This document shows positions 21,908 to 34,316 of a stretch of 64,000 nucleotides of DNA, in pieces. The position numbers and the translations under genes are program-made. The DNA comes from Hemerocallis citrina (lineage: Eukaryota > Streptophyta > Magnoliopsida > Asparagales > Asphodelaceae): the NCBI GenBank assembly GCA_017893485.1, contig CM030367.1, positions 147,301,767 through 147,365,766 on the forward strand, in the 5' to 3' direction. The notes under the pieces were generated by a model. The model saw only the letters and a list, made by a program, of their open reading frames with translations. It did not search any database and had not been told where the DNA came from. Each line of letters begins with the position of its first letter. Within the stretch, counting starts at the first letter, position 1.

Positions 21908-23473
21908 TGTAACACTCCGAATTCCAAATAAGTCTGAATTCAAAGTTCCACAGGATCTTTACAGTTCACTTCGTACAATTTTACAAGGAATTTTAAAACT
22001 TTTATTACAACAAGTCTTTGTACATCACAACACAGCAGAAAGTAAACAAAATATAGCAATGATAAATGTACAATTGTAACAACTTTAGCGTTTAAGTGAT
22101 CATCAGCATCAAACTGTTCTTTATATCTTCTTGTAAATTCCAAGTCATGCATATGAAACTGTGGGCACGTCAGTTGCTTATAACTGACACAATATTATAC
22201 ACGGTCATCCTCGCTATGCCGAAAATATAACGATTCTTAAATACTTTAATAAATACAAACTTGATCACAAACAAAGCTAAAGAGGGACTATCCTATTGAT
22301 GTCGTGAGTGCTGGTGCACTTAGCCTTAATGCAGTTATTTATATCTTATGACACTAATGCACACTTGTTCGAACTTATGCATCCTATTCTATATAAATCC
22401 GAGGGCAAGCCCTTAACCGTTCTTCATCTTGTAGGGTTGAATCCCTCGTTATGAGTTTAACTTCTACGGAAACTATGATAAGTATCCTAGATGTTTTATG
22501 AGTTACGAGCCCATATCCAGATAGCCTGGAGGGGAATCCTACGTCATGACATGATGCATCATGCAGACAACCTATGGACAATTTGCCTCCATCATGGAAC
22601 GATGGCTCTACGTAGTCACCAAGCACCCCACAAGCGTCGCCACGCTCCCGATAATTCCGGAGATAGATTCACGTCATGACATGACGCATCATGTAGACAG
22701 CCTGTGAAAATTCTCACACCGTGAATCCGAGGCCCTCATACTTGTGTTTTCTCTTACTTTCATCACATCTCCACTATAGTGCTTGTCCTTAAGTTTTTAG
22801 TTTGTTTTAGAAAGAAATCATCACAACCTAGAGCTAGCTTACCCTATCGGACTTTAAACCAAACAAAAGAGACAGTTAGAACACATTGGCTACTTCTCAA
22901 GAGATACTCAACCCACACTGGTTAGCTCTCAAATTTCATTAATAAATACTGCCGGTCACTAGGGTCTCGCCTAGCCTATAGATTCCAACAACTATCTTGT
23001 TCTAGAGATCAACAATATGTTATATTCAATCTCCAAATAATATTTCAATTTCTTTTATTCACAATCTCTTTCTCAAAGAGAACATTTCTTTTATAATCTC
23101 ATAACATGAAGAAACTCACATCGACTTCTTTTATCAATTTAATCACTTATAGCATTGTGTGCAATTCAAATATTCTCTTAATAAAAAATATTTATAACCA
23201 TAGAAATTTAATCAAGAAGGGTCTAATAATCTTCTTTAACCATACAAAATCTCTTCTTTAGTTTTGAAACCAAGTTCACTAAACAAAATGTTTTAATGCG
23301 AAATTCACTTCCAAATCTCACAAAATGTATCAAAATATGGTGGAAATATTTTTTTATAAAGTCTAGATAATTTTAGAGGAATAATAGAAATTTTTTTCCA
23401 AATTTTTATTGTACTTTGAAACTCGTAAAAACTCAAAATATTAAAAAAAATTAAAACAAAGTAAAAAGGTAGT

Positions 23474-23720
23474 GGTCGGATTTGAACCCAAGACCAACTC
23501 CTCCGCCTAGCTATAGTAACCAACCCATAACGCACCCGAAGACCAATAAGTCCAAGGCGGCTAGCTGATATAATTCTGTGCAAATACTTTATATACGTAC
23601 TTGACTGTATTTTGGAAAAATCAAATTTTCAATAAAAACAGAGTCTCCTCAAGACTCGAACCCAGGACCTCCTATACTGTTCACAACGCTATAAACCCAC
23701 ACCGTAAACCAGTATGCCAA
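23474..23720 (-). repeat. Two tRNA-like relics inside S1
   Basis: On the minus strand, GGGTTCAAATCC (about 23474-23490) and GGGTTCGAGTC (about 23646-23662) look like B boxes. TGGCATACTGG near 23710 resembles an A box at the right spacing for the second. Neither folds as a full tRNA by eye. They may be SINE heads absorbed in the LTR. Confidence 0.35.
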
Positions 23721-24513
23721 ATTTCATTTTCTGTTATAACCCTGAGTTAAAATTGCCTTATACTACTGGTCTGTTTATGAATTTTCTTTAATAATTTCGA
23801 TTACTCAACAAATTATTACCATCCAAAAATCCAATTCTTTTCCAGAACTTTTTCTTTCAAAAATACAGTATAGTGCATATATTTAAACTTTATAAAACCC
23901 TCATTTTTGACAATGTAACACGATTTCTCCTAAATTGTATTAAAGAACACATATTGTCAATTTTCAAATAAAGTGTTCTCTCATCAAAACTTCTTTATAA
24001 AAATTCCTTATACTCATAAAATATATATTAATGAGACCATTTCCACATTTCTCTATTATAATAGCATTTTAAAACTATTTTCATACATGTCACATTGTCT
24101 TGACTCTTATCAAAACATTCTACCATGCATCAACAATTCACTAGATACTATTTCCATTTTTCTCTTTCTAATTAGCAAAGTTCTAGTCATTTATTTCAAT
24201 CACAATAGCATTCCAACACATTATGATACAATTAAATTAAGATTAAGCAATCTACATTTACCATACTAATCAAACTTTAACAATTAAACCATATATCAAC
24301 TAGCATGCATCATACTCCTAAATTAGAAAGGATTTAAGAAACACTCACCCAAAGAAATATTGATTTCTTAGCAATTGAACTCCAAAAGAAGTCTCACTCC
24401 ACCAAGGCAAAAATCCCATGTCAGCAAGCTCACCTAAAGCTCCCGAGAGCACCTCAAAATCCATGTCCTCCAACTCCATTTCGGCAAGCACAAGGAAGCA
24501 TCTTCCTTCTCTC

Positions 24514-24636
<123 letters not shown>

Positions 24637-25641
24637 CTACATATCTGTATATATGTGTATAAATGTGAGTAGGTGGAGAAGCAAAGTGGAATGCAGGGAA
24701 GGGGTTTTCAGAAATAGGCAGAGAAGGAAGAAGGGAGAGATGATGATGAATGATTTAGGAGGTACTTTATAGATTAATTAGGTGGTTATTATAACTAATA
24801 ATCCATTAACTCCTCCACTAATCCACTCATTAATTCAAAACATTATTCCCCCCCCCCCCTCCCCATTCCAAAACAGCCGGCCTATCTCTTTCCATGCTCA
24901 ACACGTGCACGTGCATCGCACTTGCGCACACTTCATTCATACATATACATATATATATTTAATTTAAAATATAGGTTCATAATATATAGGAAATGTTTAA
25001 GTAAAATTACATTAGTTTAATTATAAATTATATTCAGCATGCACAAATAAAATAAACATACATATTTCAAAATTTTCTTTTTGAAAAAGAATACACCTAA
25101 ATATGTGCACCGCAAACATGTGCGTTGCCCGTAAAAATATTAAAATACGAAATAGATTTTATTGATAATGAAATATTCAAAAATAATTGAAATACAACAT
25201 ACAAAAAATATATTTCATTACTTTTTATATATTCCATAACATAATACTGCGTACATAGAAAACACGTGCACCGCATGTATAAAAGTATTTTAATTAAAAT
25301 AAGAGAAAAATAAATTTTTATTTATAAAACAAATTTAAATAAGTCATAAAATAATTAATTACAACACATAGAAAATATTACACATAGCGGTAAAAAATAC
25401 GTTATCGATACGTGCATCGATAACACGTATAAAGCACGTAAAAATACAGAGATTGAAATTTAATATTTGAGTTGACTCAAAATAGGATAAAATAAATTTT
25501 GAGAAAACTGAAAATGCATAAATATTCGGAATCCAAAATACATAGTGAAACACATTACGGATATTACCCGTAATGGTACAAAATACACGTGCATAACACA
25601 CGATGGCAAAATTATCATTTTCAATTTTGCGGGGTGTTACA

Positions 25642-26016
25642 CCCTAGCTTTCTCGCAAGTAGGGGGTCGACGCTTGGCATTGACCTCAAGCCTCCCCTAG
25701 CTTTCTCAACTAGCACGGGGCTCGATGCTCGGCATTGACCTCGAGCCAACCCTAGCTTTCTTACAAGATAGGGGCTCAACGCTCGGCAATAACCTCGAGT
25801 CTCCCCCTAGCTTTCACAACAAGCAGGGAGGCACGCTCGGCATTGACCTCGAGCCACCCCAAGCTTTCTCACAAGATAGGAGCTCGACGCTCGGCAGTGA
25901 CCTCGAGCCTCCCCCTAGCTTTGCAACAAGCAGGGGGATCGGCGCTCGGCATTGACCCCGAGCCATGCTCTCGCTTTCACAATAAGTAGGGGGCTCGAGG
26001 CTCGGCAGTGACCTCA
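25642..26016. repeat. Tandem array 2 of element B, segment 2
   Basis: Six to seven 55-60-bp units between S1 and element C. The left edge carries the CCCTA duplicate and the right edge the CCTCA duplicate. Confidence 0.9.
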
Positions 26017-26564
26017 TGTAATACCCTGAATTTTTATTAAATGTAAAATTGTAGATTTTACATGTTGTGCACGTGCAAATTTGTGTATAAATATTTTTTT
26101 TCTTATGAAATGATTTTATATATAACATGAGCAAATAATTAATTTCTTTCCTTCTCTTTTTTTTCTTTTAAGCCCATTTTTAAGAAGCCTAAATTTGTTT
26201 TTTCTAAATAAAGCCCAGCCTAGTAAATTAATTATTTTATTTTAAAAGTCCACTATTTTTGAAGCCCATGAATTAATTACTCTTTTAAACAACTTGTCAT
26301 GTAGACACATTTTTGTAGACAATTAGTTAATTTATAATGTAGAACTTTAATTAGGGAAACACTAATTGGGACACGTGTTTGCACGTGTGTGTGCATTGCA
26401 CACCATTTCTTGGCCGGAAATGCTTAGCAGAGAAGTGGGGGTGTGGGTTAGTGGAGAGGTGGTTTTTAGTTCATGGGTGGTCGCTACAACTTCCCATTGT
26501 ATCTTAGCCATTGATCTACAACCATCTAATGCAATCCTAGCCCTCAATTTCACCCTAAAACTAG

Positions 26565-26572
26565 TATAAATA
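26565..26572 (+). promoter_or_regulatory. TATA box of the element C LTR
   Basis: CTAGTATAAATACCCCTCCC. A transcription start is expected about 30 bp downstream, near CAAACAACAC. The same box is present in the 3' LTR (about 34862). Confidence 0.65.
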
Positions 26573-27264
26573 CCCCTCCCTTATGTGCAAACAACACTAA
26601 GATTTTTTAAAGAGAGAAAGAAGTATATAGGAGGGTAAAAGATTGAGAGAGAGTAAAAAGATTGAGAGAATTAGTTGTGTGTGTTCCATCTTGGAGGCCG
26701 GCCCATCATCAAGCACAAGGAGGAGGCTCGGGTTGCACCAAGGAGCATGGAAAAGGAGTATCTTGCAACACAATCTAGAAGGAGAAGGCTACTTTCTTGC
26801 ATTCTAGGAGACTCTAAGAGCTTTTCATTTCGTTTTCTCCAATAGGTGTGTGTTTTTCATGCTTCTAAATGTAGATGTCATGCTAGGAATGATTTGATAA
26901 ATGGTTATAGAGAAATCAAGAAATTCTAGTCTCATGTTTGATAAATTAGAGATGGAATGATAATTTAGAGAATGATTGTGAAGGTGATTGCTAATTGATA
27001 AATGTGTGAAATTGAAATGCTAGAATCTATCTTATTGTCATGCTTTATGTTTATAAATCATGCTATGTGAAGAAAGTTGTGGTTGTGAGACACAAATTGA
27101 TTGAATGCATAATATGGAATTAATTGTTTGAATTGAAACAATTTTATTGTAGAAAGATGAAAACTGTGTTCTAAAATATTATTTTGGGGAAACCTTGATT
27201 TTAAATAATATGAGAATTGTGATCTTATTTTCAATGCCAAAAATATATCCATTGTAAACTGGTG

Positions 27265-27590
27265 CAATCGACAGTCGAACGGATTCGAGTCAACAGTCGA
27301 CTGTCAAGTAATAGATTTTGGACTTTTGTTACGGAACAGTCGACCGACTATTGTAACAATCGACTTCCCTAGTTATTTGTTTTGAGTTTTTAAAACCTTT
27401 ACAGAACAGTCGACCGATTATGGTATAACAGTTGACTGCCCTGATCATTTTATTTTTGAGTTTTTAATCTTTGTAGAACAGTTGACTGATCATAGTGTAA
27501 CAGTCGACTGCCCTGATCATCTTATTTTCGAGATTTTAAATCATCGCGGAACAACCGACTAGCCATTTTTTAATAGTCGACAGCACTGAA
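27265..27590 (+). repeat. About four degenerate 72-bp repeats rich in GTCGAC (C 5' LTR)
   Basis: Units carry GAACAGTCGACCGATTATGG, then TAACAGTCGACTGCCC and a TTTTGAGTTTTTAA tail. They begin at about 27336, 27404, 27476 and 27549. Each has a pair of facing GTCGAC-type palindromes. The 3' LTR keeps the block at 35560-35890. Confidence 0.8.
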
Positions 27591-29129
27591 GTTTCAAATA
27601 ATATCTGTATTTTGTGAGATAATTTCTATGACCTGTGGCCTAGTATAAATGAGAATCTGAGACTGCTTTCGCAAGAAGGAACTTATTTTAATTATTAACT
27701 TAAATTGTTTTTTTTTATAAAGAAAATTGAATGGATTGTTTTAAGAAATTTAAAATGAGATTTTGGTAATGAGAAATTCGAAAAGTGTGAATTGTGAAAC
27801 TAAGTAAAATTGTGATATATGGAATTAGTATGGATTAAAATAAAGATTAGGAGAATTATGTGGAAATATGAACTAGTGAATGTGACATATTAGAAGAATT
27901 GCATTTTTAAAAATTATTTACGCATGATACTTTACTTGAAAAATTGAAATTAGCTGACATGATGAGTTATGAAGAGCATTATGAATATGAATACATGAAT
28001 ATTACGAACATGAAATGTGAATTATGATTAATCATGAGAAAGGGCTTTATGAGTATGAAAACTCGATGTTGTAATTTTGAGTTAAAATTAAGAACTAGGG
28101 TGTAGCTAAGCCTCATATCGGCAATGAAAAAAATATTGAAACGATATTTGAAATAAAAAGACCAAGATTTGGGTCATGTGAAATGAATGAATAAGACCGG
28201 TATAGTGGGAGTGCTAACTCTAAGGGATTGATTTTGTTTATGATTCAATTAAACTAAGGATTAGATACATAGTGAAGATGTGACGAAGTAAGAGAAAAAC
28301 ATTGAGTATGAGGGCCATTGGATTGGCGGCGTGAGAGTATTCACAGGATGTCCCATGATGCATCATGATAGGGGGTGGATACTGCTCCAGAGTACCATCC
28401 CGGTGGCGACGCTCGTGGGGTGTTTGGTGACTGCGGGTGGTGTCATGTCTATGGTAGGAACTGAATTACCACAGGATGCCTGCATAATGAGTCATGTGTT
28501 AGTGCATTGGGATTCCCTCCAGGGCGCCTAGACATGAGTTCGTAGGTCATAGAACATCTAGGATACTTACCATAGTTACAGTATTAGATTAAGTCATGGC
28601 GAGGGATTGAACCCTACAAGATAAAGAACGGTTAAGGGCTTGCCCCCGTACCTATATAGTATGGGCTGCATAGACTCTGAACAAGTGCGCATTATTGTCA
28701 TATAAACAGAAATAATTGTATTAAGAACTAAGTGCATATTCACAACACGACATTAATAGGATAGTCCCTTTAGCTTTGTTTGTGAACAAGTTTGTAGTTT
28801 GTTAAGTATTGAGAATTGTTATACTGTTTCCGGCATAGAGAGGATGGCCGTGTATAATATTTCGTCAGTGAATGAACTGACGCGCCCACAGTTTTACATG
28901 CAAGATAAAGATGCTTGACAAATTAAAATATACATGCTGCTCAAAGATTAATTTAAATGTTGTTTCATGTAATTACTGTAAAATTGCTTCTGCTGTAATA
29001 ATATAAAGGTATAATGTAACTCTGATGTAAGAAATATTACAATTTTCTTGTAAAATTTTATGAAAGAAGTGTAAAGATCCTGTGGAACTTCGAATTCAGT
29101 TGTATTTTGAAATTCGGGGTGTTACAGAG

Positions 29130-29142
29130 TGGTATCAGAGCT
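29130..29142 (+). promoter_or_regulatory. Primer-binding site of element C, initiator-Met tRNA
   Basis: TGGTATCAGAGCT lies three bases after the 5' LTR end. Confidence 0.88.
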
Positions 29143-29285
29143 ACGCTTCCAAGTAGTACAAATTTATAAGGAACGACACCCTAGAAGTGGACATTAGAGT
29201 GTGTGTTGAGTCTAGAGATTTGAATGTAAGTCACTTACATTTTTGTTGCTTTATGATTTATGCTTCTTCTCCTCTTTTCTCTAAG

Positions 29286-29692
29286 ATGGCAGACCACTTC
29301 AACCCAGCTGGAGATGACAATTGGCACATCGTTGTGGAGGATTACTACCCCAGGCAAGCTGATTCAGATGAAGAAGTTCCTGAAGAATTTGAAGAGGAAT
29401 GTCCTGAGTCCCGAAAGATCACTCCACCTCCGAATTCATCTGATGGCTCCTCTGACAAGCAAGAACCAGTTCCGAGTAGTTTCATTGTGTCTCTTCAAAG
29501 GCAGTAGAGACTCAACAGGAGAGAGTCGGGCTACTAGAGACTCAGTTGGCAAAGCGTAAGGATGATATTGAAATTCTCAGTCATCATGTTTGGGAACTCG
29601 AGAAGAGGAAAAACATGTACGAGGTACTGAAGGAAGAAGTATAGGAACTACGGGGAGAGCTTCGAGAAGCCAAGAGGAACCGTATGAGCTAG
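29286..29692 (+). pseudogene. Extra ORF upstream of gag in element C (acidic plus coiled coil)
   Basis: Starts MADHFNPAGDDNWHIVVEDY, then a Glu/Asp-rich part (SDEEVPEEFEEE) and a Ser/Pro linker. After a frameshift near 29500 it continues ETQQERVGLLETQLAKRK, ILSHHVWELEKRKN, LREAKRNRMS and a stop, with one internal TAG where CAG is expected. Spaced Leu and charged residues suggest a coiled coil. The ORF is about 135 codons and ends about 100 bp before gag. I do not recognise the family; it could instead be a split-off gag N-terminus. Confidence 0.55.
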
Positions 29693-29794
29693 ACTGTTGT
29701 ATCTTCTTATTGCTTTTATTTGATGTCAGAATTTTTTAAATTCGAATGTATAAAGTTTGAAATTCAATGAAATGAAAAGTTGACTTAAACGTTC

Positions 29795-30765
29795 ATGTTT
29801 TATACTTCGAATTTAATGGATCTTTTGCATCAGAATATAGCTGGAAGACGAGCTCGAAATGGTGGAGGTCTGTACTTGGAAACGGAGCTAGCGAGGGTCT
29901 ATCAGACACTCAATGCCGTTGTTATGAATCAGAATCAAGAAAGGGTGCCTGCGAATCCAATACCCGAAACAATCAAACTCGTGGAATCATTCAAGCAGAT
30001 GAAACCATCGGTATTTAAGGGGAGGTCGGACCCTGACACGGCTGAAAATTAGATCCGAAAGATAGAGACTATCTTCGAAGTCTTGGAGACTCTGGAGGGC
30101 AGCAAGGTGAAGTTGGCTGCACTGCAGTTCGAGAAGGATGCGGCTGTGTGGTGGCAGTCGATGAAGCGGACGATGGGAGATGTTGCTCTTGGCTGGGAGG
30201 AATTCTTTGAGAAATTCTGTAGTCATTATTTTCCATAGACGTCTAGGAGAAGAAGGCCATGGAGTTTATGGCGCTGCAGCAAGGCAGCATGTCGGTTAGA
30301 AAGTATGAGACAAGATTCACTCAGCTCTCAAGATATGCACCCGAACTGGTGATAGATGAGGCGAAGAAGGCTCAAAAATTCGAGCATGGGTTGAGGCCAA
30401 GTCTGAGATCTAGGATGATACCCCTCGGTATCAGAAGATTTGACAAGCTGGTCAAACGAGTGGCAGCCATGGAGGCGGACATGGAACAGTTCCATGCTGT
30501 TCAGAATCGGAGGAACAACTGGAATGTAGGGGAGAGGCCCGCAGTTGCTGGAAGTGCCAGGGAACAGCCGCCGGCTCAAAGGTTCAAACCTACGGGTGCG
30601 AACGCTGTTCAGGTGGCAGGAAGACCCGGAAATACTTGGGTGAAACCTTCTGTGACTTGTTTCAACTGTGAAGAGACATGCCACTACAAGTCTCATTGCC
30701 CCAAGCTACAGGATGTCGTCTGCAATGGACCAACTCAGCAGGCTGGGAAGAAGCCGTACCAGTAG
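29795..30765 (+). pseudogene. gag of element C (broken)
   Basis: LDLL-type start, then SFKQMKPSVFKGRSDPDTAE, IETIFEVLETLEGSKVKLAA, AAVWWQSMKRT and EEFFEKFCSHYFP: the chromovirus capsid domain. It continues after a frameshift near 30240 with EFMALQQGSMSVRKYETRF and YAPEL. The zinc knuckle CFNCEETCHYKSHC is CX2CX4HX4C but has Cys where the family has Gly before His. A TAG at about 30050 replaces an expected Trp. Confidence 0.88.
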
Positions 30766-30879
30766 GGGCGAGTATTTGCCTTGACTGAAGCTGATGCTAA
30801 TGAGATGGATCACGTCATCACTGGTACGAGTGAGGGTGTTTAGGAGTGTTTTTCTGTCATCTCTTTTCCTGCTTATTTT

Positions 30880-31197
30880 GTAAACTGTTATATGACGAGT
30901 GTGTGTTATGTAACAGGAGAACTTTATTTGAATGGAAAGAAATCTGTTATTTTGTTCGATACTGGGTCCTCTCACACTTTTATATCACCTAAATTTGCTA
31001 AAGTTTTGGGAGTCGAACCAAAAATCTTTTCAGGCAAGATTTTAGCTGTAGCTACTCCGTCAAGGGAGACTTTAACCACTGATCGGTACTATGCGGACTG
31101 CGAAATCGTGATTGGGGATAGAATTTTTGGGATTGATCTGATTGAGCTAAATGTCTTGGGAGTCGATGTTATCATTGGCATTGATTGAATGTCGGTG
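30880..31197 (+). pseudogene. Protease of element C
   Basis: The aspartic protease motif VILFDTGSSHTFIS (Asp codon at 30958) is followed by VILGMDW-type DVIIGID. Stops at about 31186 and 31198 cut it from RT. Confidence 0.85.
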
Positions 31198-31236
31198 TAA
31201 AGTGCAAGCATCGAGTGCAAGACCAAAGAAGTAACA

Positions 31237-32247
31237 GTGAAGGCTCCAGGCGGACCTGAAGTCACTTTCCAAGGGAAGAGGAGATGTTCTGGTCTAGTGG
31301 CAGCTATCTGCAAGAGGGATGTTCCTGTAGAGGTGCAGCAAATTCTGGTGGTCCGGGATTATTCGACTGTGTTCTTGGAAGATTTACCTGGGTTACCCCC
31401 GCATCGTAATGTAGAGTTCAGCATCACTATTCAGTCAGGGAGTGCACCTATTTCCAAGACACAGTACAGGATGGCACCTGTGGAGCAGGATGAGATCAAA
31501 CGGCAGATTGAGGAACTGTTGGAGAAAGGCTTTATTCAACCGAGTGCGTCACCTTGGGGAGCACCGGTGCTTTTGGTAAAGAAGAAGGATGGATCGATGA
31601 GAATGTGTATCGATTACCGAGAGCTGAATAAGGTCACTGTTCAGAATAAGTATCCTATTCCACGAATTGATGACCTGTTCAATCGTCTACAAGGAGCAGC
31701 TGTTTTCTCCAAAATAGATCTTCGATCAGGATATCATCAAGTTCGAGTGAAAGCTGAAGATGTGCATAAGACTGCATTCAGAACTCGACACGGGCATTAT
31801 GAATTCTTAGTTATGCCGTTTGGAGTGACGAATGCGCCTGCAATCTTCATGGACATGATGAACAGAGTTTTGAGGCCGTTCATTGATTCTTTCGTCGTGG
31901 TGTTTATTGATGATATTCTTGTGTACTCCAAGTCGGAGGAGGAGCACACGAAGCATCAGGCAACAGTTTTGAGGAAGCTTCAGGAGCAGGAGTTGTATGC
32001 CAAGTTATCCAAGTGTGATTTCTGGAAATCTGAAGTGGCATTCCTAGGTCACATCCTTTCTAAGGAGGGAGTGGCAACTGATCCTCAGAAGATAGAGGCA
32101 GTGAGAGATTGGGCAAGGCCTACTGCAGTAAAGGAAATCAGGAGTTTTCTTGGATTGACGGGATACTACAGAAGATTCATTCAGGGTTATGCTCAGTTAG
32201 CCGTACCGCTCACTAGTTTGACCAAGAAGAATGTGAACTTCAAGTAG
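31237..32247 (+). pseudogene. Reverse transcriptase of element C
   Basis: A 336-codon open stretch: [68 protein letters not shown] and the catalytic [10 protein letters not shown] near 31903. The Ala in NAPAIFM is usually Thr or Ala and Phe (NAPAVFM). All the catalytic Asp residues are kept. It ends at TAG (about 32245) where Trp is expected. Confidence 0.92.
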
Positions 32248-32680
32248 ACCGAGCAGTGCGAGGCAAGCTTTCAGGAGTTGAAAGAGAAGCTAACTACCGA
32301 ACCTATTTTGGCGTTGCCTAGAGCAGGTGTTGAGTATGATGTTTACAGCGATGCTTCACATCGTGGGCTTGGTTGTGTCTTAATGCAAGAAGGGAAGGTG
32401 ATTGCTTATGGGTCTAGGCAACTAAGACCGCATGAGAAGAATTATCCGACTCACGATCTAGAGTTGGCTGCGATTATATTCGCCTTAAAGCAATAGAGGC
32501 ACTATGTGTATGGTGAGAAGCTGAATATGTACATTGACAACAAGAGCTTGAAATACATCTTTCAGCAGAAAGATTTGAATTTGAGGCAGCGAAGATAGTT
32601 GGAAGTGCTTGAGGACATGCGTCCTGAGATCAAGTATCATTCTAGGAAGGCTAATGTTGTTGCTGATGCACTTAGCCACA
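32248..32680 (+). pseudogene. RNase H of element C
   Basis: [14 protein letters not shown] (Asp), [13 protein letters not shown] (Glu), LNMYIDNKSLKYIF (Asp) and VVADALSHK (Asp). Stops at about 32494 and 32597 stand where Trp (TGG) is expected. Confidence 0.88.
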
Positions 32681-32689
32681 AGAGCAATT

Positions 32690-33742
32690 TGGCCAGTTTG
32701 ATTACGACTCAGAGGCATCTTGCAGAGGAATTGGATGAGGTTGGTATTGAAGTTGTTCTGCAAGGTTTGGGATCATCTTTAGCTCGGTTGAGGCTTCAAC
32801 CAATGCTGAATAAAAGGATTATCGCAAGTCAGAAGGAAGAAGCAGAGATTCTGAAGGTTAAGGAGCTGGTTGTTGCAGGCAGGTTGCCCGGATTTCAAAT
32901 CAGGGATGAAGTGTTGGGGTTTGGAGAGAGGCTGTGTGTTCCGGATCAGTCGGACTTGAAAGAAAGTATTCTTCAGGAGGTACATGCTACTCTTTTGTCT
33001 GTACATCCAGGGAGTACTAAGATGTACAAGGACATTAAACAGCATTTCCGGTGGTCGGGTTTGAAGCGGAGTGTGACTGAATTTGTGTCGAGGTATGAGA
33101 TTTGTCAGCAAGTCAAAGCCGAAAATTAGAAACCCGGAGGTCTATTGCAACTGTTACCTATTTCGGAATGGAAGTGGGATAACATCAGTATGGATTTCAT
33201 CATCGGTTTGCCTAAGAGTCCAAAGGGTAATGATGCGATTTGGGTTATAGTCGATCGACTAACCAAGTCTGCTCACTTCTTGGCGATGAAACTCATTGCT
33301 TCGATGGACAAGTTAGATGAGATGTATGTTGGTGAGATCGTCAGGCTTCATGGTGTTCCGTTAACCATTGTGTCTAATCGAGATGCGCGGTTTACTTCGC
33401 ATTTCTGGAAGAGTCTTCAGACAACTTTGGGTACCAAGACGGATTCAGCACTGCCTTTCATCCTCAGACCGATGGGCAAACCGAGAGAGTCAACCGTATT
33501 CTTGAGGACATACTTCGGTGCTGTGTACTAGACTTTGGAGGCAGTTGGGAAAGGCATTTAGCTCTGGTGGAGTTCGTCTACAACAAAAGTTTTCAGACTA
33601 GCATTAGGATGGCGCCGTACGAAGCTCTGTATGGCAGGAAGTGCAGAACGCCAGTTTGTTGGTTCGAAGTTGGGGAGCGTCAGATGTCTGGGCCTGAGAT
33701 TGTGCAGCAGACCTCTGAAAAATTGATCTGATCAGGAAGAGG
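32690..33742 (+). pseudogene. Integrase of element C (broken)
   Basis: The HHCC zinc part HATLLSVHPGSTKMY...YEICQQVK has Tyr for the first Cys. In the core, [10 protein letters not shown] supplies the first Asp. The second site reads VSNRDARF with Asn (AAT, 33376-33378) for the catalytic Asp. The Glu is in the TDGQTERVN block after a one-base loss near 33440. Another single-base shift near 33715 precedes VDAQSRQKTYADNRRRDLEF. Confidence 0.88.
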
Positions 33743-34228
33743 TTGGTGGATGCTCAGAGTAGGCAGAAGACCTATGCAGACAACCGGAGGAGGGACCTTG
33801 AGTTTGAGGTTGGTGACTTTGTCTTTCTGAAAGTTTCACCTAGCAAAGGCGTGATTCGCTTTGGCAAAAGTGGGAAGTTAGCCCCGAGGTTCATAGGCCC
33901 GTACAAGATATTGAAGCAGATTGGGAAAACTGCTTACCGGTTGGAGTTGCCGGAAGAGTTGTCTTAGGTGCATAATGTCTTCCATGTGTCTATGCTAAGA
34001 GGGTACATTCCAGACCCGAGTCATCATTTGCCCGAAGTGCCAGAGGGTTTGCAGTTGGATCTGAGTTACATTGAGCTTTCGGTTGAGATTGTTGATCGCC
34101 AGGAGAAAGTCTTGAGGAGTAAGATGATACCGGTGGTCAAGGTAGTATGGAGAAACCAGTTGGTTGAAGAGGCTACTTAGGAATCTGAGGAGAGGTTGAT
34201 GAAGGATCATCCTGAGCTCTTTGTTTGA
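33743..34228 (+). pseudogene. Integrase C-terminus and chromodomain of element C
   Basis: FEVGDFVFLKVSPSKGVIRF, KLAPRFIGPYKILK and NVFHVSMLRGYIPDPSH are the GPY/F-type tail. The chromodomain follows: VEIVDRQEKVLRSKMIPVVK, VVWRNQLVEEAT, ESEERLMKDHPELF. This domain is thought to direct chromovirus insertion to heterochromatin. TAG codons at about 33965 and 34178 break it; the second stands for the Trp of EEATWE. Confidence 0.88.
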
Positions 34229-34299
34229 TTTGTATTTTCTTTTCTTTCTTTCTTTTTTTGTTTTCTCACTCTTTTATTGTAGTTCTGGGGACGGAACTA

Positions 34300-34316
34300 T
34301 TCTAAGGAGGGAGTGT
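34300..34316 (+). promoter_or_regulatory. Polypurine tract of element C
   Basis: CTAAGGAGGGAGTGT directly precedes the 3' LTR. Confidence 0.75.

Larger units (their letters stand above)
26017..29126 (+). mobile_element. 5' LTR of element C (3110 bp)
   Basis: TGTAATACCCTGAATTTT...GGGGTGTTACA. It contains a TATA box (26565-26572) and a GTCGAC-rich repeat block (27265-27590). Confidence 0.92.

Noticed and set aside
20770..21910. Regular repeats with spacer-like blocks, resembling a CRISPR array
   Set aside because: Units are contiguous, degenerate and about 55-60 bp in a plant retrotransposon. There are no unique spacers and no cas genes.
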